Of a DNA stretch of 64,000 nt, positions 24,589 to 36,251 are shown piece by piece. Every line of letters starts with the position of its first letter. The first letter of the stretch is position 1. Source of the DNA: Aphanomyces cochlioides (taxonomy: Eukaryota > Oomycota > Saprolegniomycetes > Saprolegniales > Verrucalvaceae). The stretch covers positions 496,001-560,000 of the forward strand of contig JAHQRK010000005.1 in assembly GCA_019828595.1 (NCBI GenBank), in the 5' to 3' direction. Position numbers and translations under genes: made by a program. The notes below the pieces were generated by a model. That model saw nothing but the letters and a program-made list of their open reading frames with translations, was not told the origin of the DNA and searched no databases.

Positions 24589-25194
24589 ATGGACATTGGA
24601 CACATCCAGGACGACATGATCCGCGAGCTCATGCTCTTCATCGCCGGCGCGGAGTTCCAGTCGACATTTGAAGCGTTCTTCCTCAAGCACGCGTTGAAAT
24701 TCACCGACGACGAAGAGCATCGGCTCGAGTACACGCAGCTTTTCCAAGAGTTCCAAGAGCTCTTTGAACAATTCATGCAGCGTACATCCTTTCTTCCTCC
24801 ACGACACTTTCTTCATCGTCTTGAATAGAGTTTTATCTCAAGAATAACATCACGGAAGCCGAATTTGGCAAGCGATGCCGCGCGGTACAAATCCCTCCAG
24901 CGCTAACCTCGTCTTGACTCTTTTCTGCATGTTTAGGCCGTCAAGAACGACGCAAAAGCGAGTCAATACCTCGAAGTCGTGCTGGCGTCGATGGACTATC
25001 AAGCATTTCATAGTCTCATGAAGTTTATGCGTCGAAGAGCGATGGCAGAGCCAAAGCAACCGCCTCCAAAGCGAAAACTTAGTGCAAAGGACGACGACGA
25101 CAAGCCACTAGCAAAAGCAGAGCCGCTTCATGACGGCAACGAAGGCAAATACACCGAAAACGACCACGACGCCAAGGAATCCAAGCGCAAATAA
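24589..25194 (+). CDS. BART-domain protein (ARL2BP/CFAP36-like)
   Basis: Exons 24589-24781, 24829-24884 and 24937-25194, with introns of 47 and 52 nt, giving 168 aa. The domain covers about residues 15-125. Family hallmarks are the helix FEAFFLKHALKFTDDEEH, then LEYTQLFQEFQELFEQFM, then NNITEAEFGKRC, and the closing MDYQAFHSLMKFMRRRA. The C-terminal 45 residues are charged and lysine/aspartate rich. BART proteins bind ARL2/ARL3-type small GTPases; members act in or near cilia. The gene converges on BBS2, with 15 bp between the stop codons. Orthology to ARL2BP or CFAP36 in particular is not resolved. Confidence 0.8.
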
Positions 25195-25209
25195 TATCAA
25201 CATCAGCTT

Positions 25210-27941
25210 TTATCTCGACTCTTCTCGGCCAGTCTTGACGATATAGAAGAGCGCGTGGATATTGTTGGCCTTGATCGCTTTGCGGCATGCCACGATGACC
25301 GCCGCTTTGGCTTGGCCATTGCGTAGCCGCGCCGCGAGTTGGATCATCGAATTGACATCTTTGAGCGCGTCGAGGAGCGCCTGGTGGTTTGTCGCTCGCT
25401 TGGTGTATTCGCCCAGAAGCTGGTTGTTTAGCGTGAACAACTCCGAGTAGAACGACCGCATGCCCTTCCTACAGCAGAAAATTTCAGGAAATAGCTCCAG
25501 AGGCGGCGAATTCAAGCTAGTCGCAGCTTGATTAACGTACATGTCGTTGATAATGCGGGCATCTTCAGCACGGATGACGAGATGTTTGATTTGATTCGAA
25601 TCGTCGGCCATGTCGCCCGTCATTTTCAACCGAATGCTGTTGTAATCGTCGACCTAGTTGGAACATGACGCCAGGGGCGACAATTGAAAGCGTACGCGGA
25701 CGAGAAGATCACGGAACGCGGCGAATTGCTCCGGGAAATCCGCGATGGACTCCAACTCGTCAATCTAAATTCATCCAGAGGGAATAAATTGTTGTGGGGA
25801 GGACGCCGAGGACGTACTTGCAAGTGGTGGCATAGATCTTGGATTAATTCCGCCGCGACGGTCATGTCATTGACGCGGATTTCCATCTAAAGATCTATTT
25901 TCAAATTTGAAGTCGATGAAATGAGCTTACATCCGTCGCTGTGGTCGTAATCGCGACGATGGAACTGTCCACGACGTGCTTGACGATGAAATCCACATTG
26001 CCGGTCGTTGAATCCAATTCATTGAACGTGGTTTCATCGCTTGGTACGAACGCGCTCTTGATCCACGCGCCAAACTGTAGCAGAAAGCAGTTAAGTCCAT
26101 GGAGAGCCGACAAAAGGAAAGACCTGAGGCATCCGCAGCGGCTTTTTAAACTTGACACAGCCCGAGGGGCGTTCCCCCGAGAGCGATTTCAACGGCACGT
26201 ACATGGCAAACTTTGGCAAGGCGAATGTTTCTTCAAAAACGTGAAACATACTGCCATTGCCACGATTCCCGACCTAGAAAAGCCAATGTTGAGACTGAAA
26301 ACATGGGTGGAGACACACCAGAACACGGAAATAAAGCGTGGCGGCGATGGATTTCTTGAGTGGAGGCAGCGCGACTTGGATTTTAGATCCTGGTGTCGCT
26401 GGACGGATCACCAACGACTCGCCGTCGAAAATGCCAGCGTCGTAGTCGAAAATCACCAGCATCTACGTGGATTTTGAGTGAGTCTGGCGTGAAAATGAGG
26501 CTCTTCTTACCTTGATAATGCTGTCGTTGTCGGTCGACACCGTGAGTTCGATATTCGAGTGCGAGATGGTCGTCGATGGAACGATAGAAATCCTAAAGTC
26601 AAACATTATTGCGTGGATTCCGTGCTACTTACTTTGTCGACGTGGCGACGCGGACGGATGATCCTTTGGTCGTCTTGGCGCTGGCATTTTCAAACGCTTT
26701 GAGCTGATTCATCAAGTGTGCTTTGGATTTAATCAGCGCTTGGACTTCTTTTTCCTCGGCCGTGATGTCGTCCATTAACATCGTCGCGGTTTCCTTCCGG
26801 CCGTCAGCTCCATCGTAGGCATATCCTCGAATCTACCGCGGAATTCGAATTCCGCGTGAATTTGACTGCAACTAAGGACTAAAACTCACTTCGCCATCGG
26901 TTGCACAGCAAATAACTTCAGACGTGCCACGGAGACGATAATCGGCGGCGAGAACGGCGGCAATCGGCGACGAGAAATGGTCTCGATAGACCGCCGCGCC
27001 GTTTGCAATGCTTCTAGCTTCGAGTTTCCCATTGTTCCACCCGATGACGATCTAGGAATCATAAATTTGATGGGAATTTAGAGCACATGGAGCTTGATAC
27101 CTCGAGTTCGCCGTCGCCATTGATGTCAAACGAGGTAATGGACGTTGGTACATTCTTGGATTTGACACGCCACACTCGGTGGTTGTTCTTATAGACGCCG
27201 ACAGTGCCGTTGTCAAGCGCATAGCCAAATAATTGCTTTTGGATCGTCGTCAAGTCGAGAATGCGCGACGTCTCGCTGCATTCACACACGACATCTTCAG
27301 CTTGGAACGCTCGGATTTCAAAATCGTCCGAGCCGACAACGAGTTCATCCTTGCCGCCACCTAGAAATCATTCAAATGCAAGCCAGGGAAGCTTAGAATG
27401 ATACCAGTGACGTCGCAGAGTGTCAGGGCAGTCACGTTGTCGCCCGTGACGGTCCAAAACATTTCATTTCCTTCGCGGTCAAAGCCCTAGCCCAGCAAGA
27501 AATCAATTCGGCGGTAATATACACGGGGGAGCTTACTTGAATGGAGCAATTGCCGCCAACCATGACCATCTTGGAAGGAATATTGGGCAGGGAACCAAAG
27601 AGCATCGTGTTGACGCCGTCTGGAACGTCTTTGTAGAACGTATCCGAGTTCTTCTCGACGTTGTAGCCAAGGATATTCGCATGCGTGCCGACAATCAGCG
27701 TGTCTCCTGCGTCTTGGTCGCGGAATTTACCCACAGCGATGGCCGACACTTCGCGATTGATGTTGAGAAAGCGGACGGCTTGATCTGCCTCGTCGTCGTT
27801 CTTCTCATGTGGATTATGAAGAAAAACTTTGCCAGACGACGTCGCACACGTCAAAGACGGGTGCTTTCCGTCATACTTGCCCACTTTAGCCAAGCGATCC
27901 AAGATCGCGTGGTGCATATGCAGCTTGAACGAAGGAAGCAT
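25210..27941 (-). CDS. BBS2: Bardet-Biedl syndrome 2 protein homologue (BBSome subunit)
   Basis: Thirteen exons on the minus strand: 27941-27537, 27486-27405, 27360-27101, 27051-26890, 26832-26633, 26592-26511, 26462-26319, 26273-26124, 26074-25931, 25886-25818, 25764-25702, 25653-25541 and 25468-25210. All joins keep frame, giving 710 aa (family about 720). The N-terminal beta-propeller shows [37 protein letters not shown] and FWTVTGDNV. The C-terminus has [15 protein letters not shown] and [21 protein letters not shown]2 is a core subunit of the BBSome, which moves membrane cargo in cilia, so it fits a flagellated zoospore stage. Exon borders are inferred from conservation; the exon-7 donor is the least certain. 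Confidence 0.92.
26837..26856. repeat. Perfect 20-bp palindrome in BBS2 intron 4
   Basis: CGCGGAATTC followed by GAATTCCGCG, starting four bases from the 3' splice site of the 57-nt intron between BBS2 exons 4 and 5. Confidence 0.9.
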
Positions 27942-28727
27942 CTTGTGTCGTCGTGGCCGTCAGACAAGATCGTGTCTCTTCAAAATCTCTTGTTCTCATG
28001 GACTTAATAACCCCTGCACCCCTTCACCCTTCACCCGGCCAGGTGTAATTATTACACAAGGCTCCATGGAAAACAGCACATGGAAAGGAAAGGCGAGAAG
28101 ATGTTGTTCTATAGTCGAACACGAGCAACGAGTACTTCCCTCGTGTAGAAATTGCCTCCCCAAGCGCACGTGGAATTCTGCAAAGATTCGTCTCCATAGA
28201 ATCATTACCTCCCTTCGCCCCCTCGCCCCCTTTAAAATTTTATGCTAGCTGAGTAGAGGAGAATCGAATGCACCCCCTCTCGGAGAACAAAACGCTAAGG
28301 AATGGAACCCCCCCCCGCCGTGCCATCTCGATAGTTCCCTTTTAACAGGCGACCAAATATTGCTCGTTCATTTTGGCTATAATAAGCTTTGTTTGCAGCT
28401 TCTAGCATACTTAATGATTGTTAAATTCCTTGCCAAGCAATATTCTTGGCTCAGTTGGCTCAATGCACGTCAGGCATTTACAGCATGGGTACATTTCCAA
28501 GGTAATTTCGTATCAAAGTTGGTACATAGGGTGTATTACAATACAAAATATAGAAACTGCATATCAAGTCTTGGTACAGCACCATATTATATAGCATAGT
28601 TTAGTCAGTCTGGACATGTGCCTGATAGGTACCCAATAGATATAGATCTACAATAATTAATATTGTTTAGTCACTATGAACATACTTGATTGGACAAAAG
28701 CAGTTTATTTATAGCTCCAGGCTGTCA
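27942..28727. promoter_or_regulatory. Divergent intergenic region between BBS2 and the mannosyltransferase
   Basis: About 790 bp serves both divergent genes. It contains a 15-bp palindrome (GTGTAATTATTACAC, 28043-28057) about 100 bp ahead of the BBS2 ATG and a run of nine C near 28310. I see no canonical TATA box. No coding features. Confidence 0.4.
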
Positions 28728-30031
28728 ATGCATGTCAATCGCGCATGTCTCGAAAGGAGCTTGATCTTGCTCGTCTTTGCTTGCATCGCCAGCGTTTGCT
28801 ACCAAGCGACGACCTTCTGGACTCATCGCGACGTCATAATTCCACATGATCTCGTCGCTCAGCTCGGCTATCGCACCAAGTTTGCCAATGCCACGCGAGG
28901 AATTGTCATGACCATGTCGACGGCTATGGTCCCAATGGGCACGTCGCTTATCCAGGAACTTCGTCAGCTTGGAAACACAGACCCGATACAGATCATGTTT
29001 TGCTTGGATTCGGATTTATCTCAAGACGCGCAGACGCTGCTGAATGCCACGGATCCAAACGTTGAGTTGATTGACCTCTGTGAGCTGCTTGTTCAAGCCA
29101 ATTTGTTTGGTCTCTCGTGGCATCGCGCATACCAAAGCTATTGGTTGAAGCCGCTGGCCCTCCTTGGCTCGTCATTCGACCAAGTGCTTCTCACGGATGT
29201 GGATAACATCTTCCTCGATGATCCCGCCGTGCTGTGGACTTCCAAAAGTTTTCTTGACAAGGGCATGGTCTTCTTCTACGACCGTGTCGTGAATTTGAAA
29301 TGGGCGCTCAATCTACCGTGGAGCAAAGGCAAGACATACCTCTCTCATTTCCTCGATCATTTCCCCTATGAAACGTTCAATTTGTCGTATGCCCCGCCGT
29401 CGCCGCACTTGCGCGAATCTCGCATCTTTGCCATGCAAACTGCCCACGAACAAGACTCGTCCGTCGTGCTCATCGACAAAGCTCGCGCGGGGAAGACTGT
29501 TCTGAACGTCTTGTGGTATTTAGCCACGTATGAGCGTATTCATGGCCGACAGTTCTCCCACGGCGACAAGGAAACCTTTTGGCTAGCGTTTGAACTCGCC
29601 CATGTACCCTACAGCTTCTCCCCATGGGGTGCTGCCGTCGTTTCCCAGGCCGAAGACATGGCATTGCATCCAGACACTCTCTGCGGCAGCCTGGCGCAGT
29701 ATTTGCCACAAGAGAACGAAACCCCAAGGCTGCTCTACGTCGAGATGTCATTGATCTTGTCGATACCAATGCTAGAAATGCCACCAACTGGACCGCGCGG
29801 AGCATTGAAATGACCAGCTCGATTCCAGATCACGTGACGCCTCGTCAGAAACGCCACGTCTCGCGGGATATCTTCGTAGCTGGCGAGTTTCGACAAACAT
29901 GCATGGTTGGAGATGGCGCAACGCCACTGCCGCCTTCATTCAAGGCACAAGCAACGCGACGAATTCAAGCGGCGCTTGACGTTGCTTTGCAAATGGACTG
30001 GTCCCAAGCCTTCGTCACTGAAGAAGACTGA
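28728..30031 (+). pseudogene. Mannosyltransferase-like type II membrane protein, apparent frameshift
   Basis: The ATG at 28728 is chosen because the longer frame would start on TTG. A membrane segment (LILLVFACIASVCY) at about residues 12-26 suggests a type II Golgi protein. The catalytic region carries the DxD-type motif LLTDVDNIFLDDP at about residue 157, and SHGDKETFWLAFE around residue 290, as in fungal Mnn1/Mnn2-type mannosyltransferases. The frame shifts near 29745: one frame stops at 29813, while the other continues as DVIDLVDTNARNATNW to TGA at 30031 with a credible C-terminus ending in VALQMDWSQAF. Either a real one-base indel or a sequence error; if an error, the enzyme is intact at about 434 aa. 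Confidence 0.7.
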
Positions 30032-30759
30032 AACCCCAACAGCAAACAACGCAAGACCCAAGTCCACGTCGCCGTGAAGAGCTGATGCGCGGAGCCATAA
30101 AAGGCCTACATCATCGCCCCCATGATGCGGCCCATTGCCATCACTGGAAACACACTTCGTCCTCTTCGTCCAAGGTGGAGACACAACCGACAACCATCGG
30201 CACGCCGCCCAGTAGATGCAATCATCGTCGTAGGGGGGGGAAGTGCCCTCATCCACTTCTCGAACAAGTTGTCACTTCCCAGAGTCTTGGCATCCAACGA
30301 ATCCTCCTGCACCACGCATTCCGCAGTTGTCCTTTAACGAATCTTCATCTGCTTTCGTCTCGAATCGTATTCCTCTCCCTGCCGTCCTGTCTACTGCTTT
30401 GTCCAAGTTTTAGAGTAATGGCTGGCGTCTTGGTACTAAATCTCCGTGGTCCCTCCTCACGCCAAGGTTCCATCCTGCCTAGAAAGCTCGACGTCGTCTG
30501 CAATTTCCATCGCACTGCTGCGCTCCATACCTTCCTCGCCTTGCTTCCTTCATCTAGAGAGCTCTCAAGTTCATGGCGAAACAATCATGTCCCTACAACC
30601 GAACTAATCGCTTACTAAACTCCATATGACACTCAGAGTTTATCAAACCGCACGCACCCATGTCGAGCTTGTCCAGGACCACGATCTCCAGTCCACGACT
30701 TCTGACTCTTGAGCGGCTCCCGCGGCCTCGGAATCCACTTGGAATGAGTCGAATTTTGT

Positions 30760-30878
30760 GTCTTTGGTGCAATGTCGCCATGTGCTCGTCGCGCTTCTTC
30801 CAAGTGGATGCGTGTGGCGAACTAAACATTGCAACCCTTGACATGGCACTTTGCCTTGATTGGTCCAAAAGGAGATAG
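30760..30878 (+). pseudogene. Possible duplicated tail of the mannosyltransferase
   Basis: A short stretch ending IATLDMALCLDWSKRR and a stop resembles the last residues of the gene upstream (IQAALDVALQMDWSQAF). Nothing else of the enzyme is attached. Weak evidence, about 20 residues. Confidence 0.3.
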
Positions 30879-30934
30879 CGAGTTTCCCCATCCTCCTAAT
30901 CCAAGGAGCTTAATTTTACTAGTAAATCGCAATT

Positions 30935-32110
30935 ATGTCGACCAAGGCATTACGTGAAGAGAAGAAGCGACAAGCGGCGCGTCTGCGCATGCAAAAACAC
31001 CGCGATGGACTTCGCAATGAGACCAAGCAACTGCGGGAAGAAGTCCGCGTCCTCGAAGCCCGCCTGGAGCTCTTGAAAGCGACGCCGAACGGCCGCAAAC
31101 GACCAGTGAGTGTGAGTAAATGTGCCAACCAGGTGCTCATGGACCGCCTTGCGCAACTCCGGTCCAAGACGACCAAGTGGAACACGCTAGCGCATCGATT
31201 GTATGCGTGGGTCGAGCTCCAGCAGCCCAAAGAGGTACAGACTGGCTTGATCGACATCAACATAACGTGTGGGTTGTAGGGGTTGCGCCTTAAAGTGCCG
31301 TGGATGGAATCGGCGCTGCTTGCGGATTTGGAGTCGAGGCGCTACGGCTACCAGTGGCTCAGTGAGAAGGCGTTCCACACGGCGCAGAATGCGTTTCCGC
31401 CCGATGTTTTCGGCAATTCCATCGAGGACATGATCAACGTGACGGCGCATTTGGGCGAAGACGACTATGGGATCTCCTTTGAAGCGGTCGAAGGCCATTC
31501 GCAGTACACCGTCGCGACCAACTACGTCAATGTCGCCCAAGCTTTATGGGATACATTGCTCCAGTCGAGCCCAATGCATACGTCGAGGGTAACGCTGACG
31601 TCGGCAAGGTTCAGCATTGATCCATCGTGCTCTTAGGTTGTCGAGGAAGTCGACCAGCATCGGCTGCTCTACGTCTGTCATGAGCTCAACATTGGCGACT
31701 TGAAGCAGCTCTACATCGCCGCGCGGTTTGAAGACAACGGTCGCATCATTATTACCCAGACGACGATTGCCACGGACGATCGTTTCCCGATTCGCAACGG
31801 CGAATGCCGATCGCATGGCTTTGGCTGGTGAGTTCCGCCTCGCCTAACATGGTCTTAGCTGTGTTGTAGGACCATTGTGGAGCCCATTACAGCGACGACG
31901 ACGCGTCTCCGTCGATCTTTTCTCCATACACCGCCGACGTCCAGCCATGGCGTGCTCACGCTGGATGAAATGGCCCGCCTGAACCATATTGACAATTACC
32001 AAGCGCTGACCCGTGGCGCTATCATCGCGCAGCTCCAAGCCATGATTGAAGAATCGTTCGTAGCGCAGCGTGCTCATATCCGTCGCCTGTGTGGTGTGAT
32101 TCAATCTTGA
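30935..32110 (+). CDS. bZIP-like plus START-like domain protein, divergent intact copy
   Basis: Exons 30935-31234, 31280-31588, 31637-31827 and 31870-32110 (introns 45, 48 and 42 nt) give 346 aa with all frames open. Residues 5-50 form a basic segment followed by leucine-rich heptads (KKRQAARLRMQKHRDGLRNE, then QLREEVRVLEARLELL), resembling a bZIP with an unusual basic region. Residues about 100-345 match the START-like part: EDDYGISFEAVEGHSQYTV, then FEDNGRIIITQTTIATDD. It lacks the acidic N-terminus and the double tryptophan motif of the left cluster. Same intron positions as the cluster copies, so an older paralogue. DNA binding is inference. Confidence 0.8.
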
Positions 32111-32189
32111 GAGCATAGAGAGAGACCGCGTTCTCCATGATGAATTTTCTGTAACAGACTGTCGAAAGTACTGCTTTAGATTATCGTGG

Positions 32190-35100
32190 CTAGGAGAACT
32201 GGACGTGGGCTTGTTTGGCCAACTGGGCAAAGAGACCATCCTTGTTCTCAAGGAGAGTTGCTGGGGCGTCGTATTCTTTGACGTGGCCAGCATCAAGTAC
32301 CAAAATGCGATCCGAGTCCAAGATGGTGTCGAGACGATGCGCGATGATCAATCGCGTCACGCCGTGGAAACCTTCCTTGATCATCTGCTGGATCAATCGA
32401 TCCGTCTCCAAGTCAATGTTGGCCGTCGCTTCATCCAACACGACCACCTTGGACTTGCGCAACAACGCACGGGCAATGCAGAGCAACTGGCGCTGGCCGA
32501 CCGACACGTTGCCTCCTTTTTCAGACACTTCAAACTCAAGCGAGCCGACAAAGTCTGCCAAGTGAACTTGCTTGAGTGCCGTCCAGAGCTCATCGTCCGT
32601 GCAAGTGTTGGATGGATCCAAGTTGAAACGGAGCGAGCCACTGAAGAGAACTGGGTCTTGGGGAATAATCGTCAATCGAGAGCGCAAAGTTGTCACGGTC
32701 ATGGACGCGATGTCTATGCCGTCGATTGTGATACAACCAGACGCGGAGGGGGCCATGCGAAAGAGAGCTGTTATGAGAGAGCTCTTGCCAGACCCCGTGC
32801 GACCGCAAATGCCGACTTTATGACCACTCGTGACGGTCAAACTGACATTTTTCAGCACCAAATCCAAATGTTCGCGGTAGCGCATGGAATAATTCTTGAA
32901 TTCGATCATCCCCTTTTGTGGCCACTCCGACAGAGGTTCAACCGCGCCTGGAGTGTCGTCTTCGTTGTCGAGCGAGTCGAAATGGGCCAGGCGCTCCACA
33001 GCTGTCATGGTATTTTCCACCATGTTGGAAAAGACAGCTACCTTGGAGAGGTAGAATGAAAGCTGCGATGAGTACGTCAGCGACAGCCCAGCAGCAGTAA
33101 GACCGATGGACGATTTCGTCAGGACAGCAATAAAAGCAACGCCTGGAGGACAAAGTTAATTGCCAAAGTCGACATGACAGAGGACGTACCGACGATCAAG
33201 ATGGAGGCAATCCAGTCAAGACGCAGTTGGAACCACCGGTTGCTCACACTGAGCGTATGGGTAAAGCTAATATGGTGGTCTAGCGCTCGTCGTTGGCTCT
33301 CGAGGAATTTGTCGCCCATGTTGAACGCTCGAATGGTCGAGAGACCATTGATGGCCTCGCTGACTTTGGTCACGACTGGCGAGCGAGAAATGCCTTCCAT
33401 ACGCTTGAGCTCCGACGACGAGAGATTGAAGTAGCGCTGGAGTTTGTAAAACAAATACACGAGCGGCAAGTAGAGCACGAGGATCCACGGCGTCGATATC
33501 ATGCACACCTGCAGAGACGACATGAATAAATTGCATCCAAGTTGGCAGAGCTTACGATGATGACGGAGAAGAATTGAAAGAGGAACTGCAGCACCATCAT
33601 ACCAAAGTAGGGCAAAATGGCATCCACTTGATCCAAGTCGGAGGAAAAACGATTGAGAATGCGACCGACGGGCGTCACGTCAAAGAAAGTCGTGACAGGA
33701 GCGTGAATCACAGCGTTGAAGATCTTGGTGTGCAGCGCCCTTGACGAAGCAATCGCGACGAGAAGTACATGGAGCGATCGGCCGTAGACTGTCAAGACGG
33801 ACAAGACAGCGAGCAACAAGTACCACCAGCCCGTGTGAATCGAGCGATTGAGGGACTCATGGCTGGACCAGTAGCTCATAAAGTAGTCCATTACAGACAT
33901 GAGAGCCTGAGACGCCGAGTAGAAGAGCACAATGAACGAAGCAACGACGAGTCTATCGACCGAGGGGTTAGCTAAATTCGGACAAGTAGAGCTTACCCAT
34001 TGAGACCGCTGGAGCTAAAGTACATATTGTACGTCGCAAACGTGACATTGCCTTTGTTGCGATCTTCCTGGCCGACGAGTTTTCCATCCTTGGTCGAGTC
34101 TGCTTTCTGAGCTGGTGCCGCCTCTTCTTCCTCCTTGGAGTCCTTCTTCTCCTCGTCCGAGTTGGCATGTGCATCGGCGAAATTGATCAAATGTGGAAAG
34201 GAAGCCTTCAAGTCAGCATAAGTCCCGTCGCCTGCGATTGCTCCGTTGGCCATGACGATCACCTAATCGACCAAATGAAATTAAACATGTCAAGGGGGGT
34301 GAAGGGGGCTTACCCGATCCGCCTTAGGCAAGAAATGATAGTGGCTGTTGAGCACCAAGATGGTCGTCTTGTCTATGAGGAGACCTTGAATACATTGCTC
34401 AAAGACGGCGTTGGCAACATGAACGTCCAAAGCGCTCAGTGGATCGTCCAGCAAGTAAACATTAGCAAGGCGGCAGTACATGGCACGAGCCAAGCTCACT
34501 CGGGCTTTTTGACCACCGCTCAAGTTGATTCCCCGTTCGCCAATTTCGGTCGCGTCACCTTCAGGCAGCATGGACAGATCTGTTTCAAGCTGGCAGGCAG
34601 AGATGACTCGGTGGTACAAATCGTCATCGTACGGAGAATCAAACAAAATGTTATTCTTGAGCGTGGCGTGTTGGATCCATGCTTCTTGGTTCACATATGA
34701 AAACGCGGCGTGGACGTTGCGCGTGCCACTGACTTGGTGGATTTCGCCCAAGATCGCAGTGATCAAACTCGACTTGCCGCTGCCGACAGCGCCAACAATG
34801 ATCGTGAGGGATTTTGGTTGAATGTGCAAGTTAATATTGGACAACGTGAGCGTGAGGTCTTCATCCCCAGCGACGGAATCTTTGTGAGCTGACCAGCTGA
34901 AGTCGCCGTTGGAAATTTCGACAACTGGTTCGCGATCTTTTTTGTCGTCGTCAGTGCTGCTACTTGGCAAAAGTTCAATTTCATCGGCTAGGAGGAACTT
35001 TGTGAGGCGCGTGCACGACGCCAGAGCTTCAGTAAGACCCATCACCGATGAGCTGAAGACTGTGCAAGGCTGACGTGCAATGTTCATGTACGCCAGAGCA

Positions 35101-36251
35101 GTGAACGCAATGGGAGTTGTGAGTTGATTGCCCTGGCCGACGTAGACCATAAGGCACACTGCGAGAGAGACAAGGGGGGCGAGCATGAGGGCGACAGTGT
35201 TGAAAATACGAGTGGCTTGGTACTTCTTGAAGAGAGCAAGCTCCTGCGTACGAATTTCAGCTAGCTGAGCTTGGAGCGACGCTTCCCATGCGTATAATTT
35301 GACGACACGAATGCCCTGGAGCACTTCGTTGGTAAGTTTCACGCGCTGCGCTTGGACAGCAAGCACGTCAGCACGAATACGTCCAACTTTTTCACCAGTT
35401 TTGAATCCTGCCACGAGGAAGACAAACATAATAGCACCACCGACGAGGCCGACGACATATCCAAGTACATGGCCAAGCATGATATACACGACCAAGAGGA
35501 TGAATGGACTAAATCAAGGAGTTAGAAGCAGGGGAGACGATGACTTATACCTGACGAAGCTCCAGTAGCCCATCAAAAATCCAAAGAACAATCGATCAGC
35601 ATCGACCGACGCCATCGTGACGACTTCACCGGTTGTCATGTCCTTCTTGGCGTACCCCGACATGGACAGAATCTTCTTGAAGACGGTGTCCATGATGATT
35701 GTCTTGGCATTCACACCGAGCATATTGGTCAAGTATTGTCCAAAGTCACCCACAGTGACGGAGATGATCGTGAGGAGCGACAGAAGCGTTGCGAGGACAT
35801 AGCCGTTGGAAATGCCAAGACTAGTGTGGATCTGCTGTTCCTCTTCGTCAGCATGCTGGAGAAACTGCAACATAGATTGAATCATGATGGGCTGGACGAG
35901 CATGAGCACACCCGAGACAATATAAAACACCATCGAGATCCAAATGCGCGCTCGGAACGTCCTGTAAATCGCATACCATAGTGCTGGCTTTGACTTCTGC
36001 TTTTCAATGTTCCAGTAGCGGACAAACGTGTCGTACAAGACGGTCGACGTGTCGGCCACTGGCAAGGGCCACACATCCTCTTCCGTGAGTGGCGTCTTGG
36101 CTCCTTTGGTCATCAATGGGCCCAACCATGTGATCGCAACGACGGAAAACCAATTGGCAGAGTCAAGTGGACTTGGCTGTTTGTTCCATGGCGTCGATCC
36201 ATCTTCGCGTTTGTCCACGGGTGACTTGAGCGTGACGAAATCCGTTGCCAT
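32190..36251 (-). CDS. ABCC (MRP)-type ABC transporter, intact
   Basis: Six exons (36251-35551, 35508-34314, 34262-33997, 33952-33556, 33508-33190 and 33142-32190) keep frame and give 1276 aa, normal for a short ABCC exporter without the extra N-terminal membrane domain. TMD1 is at about 90-410. NBD1 has Walker A GAVGSGKSSLI (about 475), signature LSGGQKARVSLA and Walker B VYLLDDPLSALD. TMD2 spans about 690-990 (with FFDVTPVGRILNRFSSDLDQ). NBD2 has GRTGSGKSSLI (about 1075), VSVGQRQLL and [12 protein letters not shown], then IIAHRLDT. Expected to pump organic anions or conjugates; substrate unknown. Lies head to head with the related gene at 38.8 kb. Confidence 0.92.

Noticed and set aside
24153..24671. 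172-codon frame overlapping the start of the BART gene
   Set aside because: The overlapping part is a shifted reading of the real BART exon, and the upstream part matches nothing; no splice or start evidence.
28055..28080. CCATGG-centred sequence upstream of BBS2 that recalls an RFX X-box
   Set aside because: Only the central CCATGG fits; the flanking half-sites do not, and RFX regulation is not established for oomycetes.
30085..30618. 177-codon frame between the mannosyltransferase and the bZIP-like gene
   Set aside because: Low-complexity His/Ser composition, no family resemblance, and competing frames of equal length on the other strand.
32205..33059. 284-codon plus-strand frame antisense to the ABCC gene
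   Set aside because: Shadow of the well-supported NBD2 exon on the other strand; no domain of its own.
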